Assembly: GCA_038225955.1 (NCBI GenBank) | Contig: JBBRQV010000151.1 | Coordinates: 1-7,870 of the forward strand | Length of the DNA stretch: 7,870 nt | Source: JAFDZO01 sp038225955 | GTDB taxonomy: Bacteria > Bacteroidota > Ignavibacteria > Tepidaquicellales > Tepidaquicellaceae | Direction of reading: 5' to 3' | Shown here: positions 6,524 to 7,870 of the stretch, one piece after another | How positions within the stretch are numbered: the stretch's first letter is position 1 | Layout of the letters: every line of letters begins with the position of its first letter | Program-made: the position numbers and the translations under genes | The notes under the pieces: generated by a model | Seen by the model: the letters and a program-made list of their open reading frames with translations, nothing else | What the model was told of the DNA's origin: nothing | Databases searched by the model: none

Positions 6524-7666
6524 CTAACCAGAAATTAATTCTTGTACGAAACTTTCCCACATATATTTCTTTTTTTCTTCACTTACATTTTTACTGAATT
6601 CTTCTTCTCTGTTCTCTTTATAGAATTTCAATATCGCCTCAGCAATTTGTTTACTATTCTTTGGCTCAACTAAATATCCTGTCTTCTCATTTAAAATTAC
6701 TTCTGAAAGACCTCCAACTTTTGTTGCAATTACCGGCTTATCATAGAAGTACGCTATTTGTGTAATGCCGCTTTGAGTTGCTGAGTTATATGGCAGTACA
6801 GCTAAATCACATGCAGAAAAAAAATATCTTACTTTTTCATTGGGCATAAACTCTGAAACAACAAAAATATTTTTTTCTAAGTTGTTGTTCTTAACCTGCT
6901 CTCTGTACTTTCTTTCATCCTCATAAAACTCACCGACAATAAGAAGCTTTACATTTATTTCTTTAACAACTTCCTTCATTGCATCAATTAAATGATTCAA
7001 CCCTTTGTATTTCCTTATGTATCCAAAAAATAAAATCACTTTACCATTTGTTACATCTATGCCAAATTCTTTTTTTATAAATTCTTTTGCCTCGGTTTTA
7101 TCAATTTTATCTCCGAATAAATTATAAACAGGATGCTTTGAATTTATAACGGGTTTATTTTTTTTGTTAAATAATTTTAAATCCCGCGCAACTGACTCAG
7201 ACAAAACCTGAAATTTATCTCCCTGGCTCAATGCAAGTTTTGTTAAAAAAGTATCGCCGAATCTTTTTTCATGGGGAATAACATTGTCTGCCTGAAAGAG
7301 TACCTTAGCCTTTGAAAATTTTCTTATTATCCACGCAAGCGTAAAAAATGCAGGAGCAAAAAATGGTATCCAGTATTTTATTATTATTAAATCAGCGTTC
7401 TCTTTTGCAATTCTGAATCCCCATTTTATCCAGTTAAAAGGATTAATAGAATCAATTGAAACTATATTACTTCCTTTTGCAAATTCAGTTAGCGGTTTAC
7501 CTTCTTCATATTGAGTCTTACCGGGGAATAAAAATTCCGGATACTGCCTTTTGAACGAATATATTTTTACATCATTATCCTTTGATAAATATTTATACAT
7601 AAGCTCATTGAAATGAGCCATGCCTCCGCGCATCGGGTATGCTGTACCAATTATTATTATCTTCAA
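6524..7666 (-). CDS. GT4-type (GT-B fold) glycosyltransferase
   Basis: A 380-residue protein of normal length for family 4. The N-terminal Rossmann half starts with a beta strand and the GT4 loop MRGGMAHFN (12-20); FQADNVIPHEKR (124-135) follows. The C-terminal half carries FFGYIRKYKGLNHLIDAM (213-230), LLIVGEF (241-247), and the nucleotide-sugar binding region LPYNSATQSGITQIAYFYDKP (291-311) followed by VGGLSEVI (317-324). The E-x7-E motif of many GT4 enzymes is not present in classic form: Q/S/G residues occupy its first part, as in a subgroup of the family. It should add a sugar from a nucleotide donor to the growing lipid-linked glycan on the cytoplasmic face. The start is TTG (7664-7666): an in-frame stop lies at 7670-7672, and starting at Met12 would delete the first beta strand. 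It follows the epimerase stop by 9 bases and precedes the flippase by one. Confidence 0.92.
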   Translation of the reverse strand: MKIIIIGTAYPMRGGMAHFNELMYKYLSKDNDVKIYSFKRQYPEFLFPGKTQYEEGKPLTEFAKGSNIVSIDSINPFNWIKWGFRIAKENADLIIIKYWIPFFAPAFFTLAWIIRKFSKAKVLFQADNVIPHEKRFGDTFLTKLALSQGDKFQVLSESVARDLKLFNKKNKPVINSKHPVYNLFGDKIDKTEAKEFIKKEFGIDVTNGKVILFFGYIRKYKGLNHLIDAMKEVVKEINVKLLIVGEFYEDERKYREQVKNNNLEKNIFVVSEFMPNEKVRYFFSACDLAVLPYNSATQSGITQIAYFYDKPVIATKVGGLSEVILNEKTGYLVEPKNSKQIAEAILKFYKENREEEFSKNVSEEKKKYMWESFVQELISG

Positions 7667-7675
7667 ATATTAAGA

Positions 7676-7870
7676 TTAAATTCTTTTGCTCCAGCTTGCA
7701 ACTATTTCGCTAAATATATCATCAAGACTTTTCGTTATGTCCCAATTAAAATAATGAGCTTTCATTTTGCTTAAGTCAGAAATATAACACATATGGTCAC
7801 CCTCTCTGTTTTTATCGACATATTCGTAATTCATTTTTTTTCCTGTGAGCGCTTCAACTTTTTCAAATGA
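7676..7870 (-). CDS. NAD-dependent sugar-nucleotide epimerase/dehydratase, C-terminal fragment (CDP-paratose 2-epimerase-like)
   Basis: The minus strand is open from the window edge (7870) to TAA at 7676-7678 and encodes the last 64 residues of a longer protein whose start lies outside the window. The fragment begins SFEKVEALTGKK and contains NREGDHMCYISDLSKMK, then HYFNWDITKSLDDIF and a short basic tail ending KRI. This is the C-terminal cap of extended short-chain dehydrogenase/reductases acting on nucleotide sugars. The NRxGDHxxYISDxxK block is most like CDP-paratose 2-epimerase (tyvelose) relatives, but UDP-sugar 4-epimerase-type enzymes cannot be excluded from this piece. It would provide a modified sugar nucleotide for the operon. 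It is separated by 9 bases from the TTG of the GT4 gene, so it is the most upstream operon gene seen here; the operon promoter lies beyond the window. Confidence 0.85.
   Translation of the reverse strand, partial: SFEKVEALTGKKMNYEYVDKNREGDHMCYISDLSKMKAHYFNWDITKSLDDIFSEIVASWSKRI

Noticed and set aside
5149..7841. A8/T8 homopolymer tracts within genes (5149-5156, 6817-6824, 7158-7165, 7834-7841) as possible phase-variation switches
   Set aside because: Runs of eight A or T are expected often in DNA this AT-rich, all frames are intact, and none of the tracts sits at a gene start.

Overview
The window looks like part of a low-GC bacterial chromosome, most likely from the Bacteroidota/Ignavibacteriota side of the tree. 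This is an inference from the AT-rich sequence, the general lack of Shine-Dalgarno-like sequences before starts, and the style of the encoded proteins. No marker gene fixes the taxon. Coding density is very high: seven coding regions and one partial one fill almost the whole window, and no intergenic gap exceeds about 22 bases. I found no tRNA, rRNA, CRISPR array, insertion sequence or phage gene.

Left part (1-1440, + strand): the C-terminal half of urocanate hydratase (hutU, histidine degradation) enters from outside the window. It is followed after one base by a complete membrane phosphatase of the PAP2 family, which could act on polyprenyl pyrophosphate or another lipid phosphate.

Right part (1463-7870, - strand): six tightly packed genes read leftwards with gaps of 1-12 bases, so they are almost certainly one operon. 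In transcription order they are: the C-terminal end of a sugar-nucleotide epimerase of the extended SDR type (resembling CDP-paratose 2-epimerases), a GT4-type cytoplasmic glycosyltransferase, a Wzx-like lipid-linked oligosaccharide flippase, a membrane-tailed SAM methyltransferase, a polytopic GT-C (PMT/ArnT-like) glycosyltransferase, and a fused SAM methyltransferase-GT2 glycosyltransferase whose GT2 half resembles dolichyl/polyprenyl-phosphate sugar synthases. The operon converges on the phosphatase gene across an AT-only inverted repeat.

Taken together the right part is a surface-glycan locus. A nucleotide sugar is modified, glycosyltransferases build a lipid-linked glycan on the cytoplasmic face, and the flippase moves it outward. 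The last two genes look like a matched pair: the GT2 half could make a polyprenyl-phosphate sugar that the GT-C enzyme uses outside the membrane. The two methyltransferases could decorate or cap the glycan or its lipid. No Wzy polymerase, ligase or initiating phosphoglycosyl transferase is visible here. Four of the five complete operon genes appear to begin with TTG or GTG rather than ATG. Nothing in the window is clearly a new system; the main interest is the methyltransferase/GT2/GT-C module.
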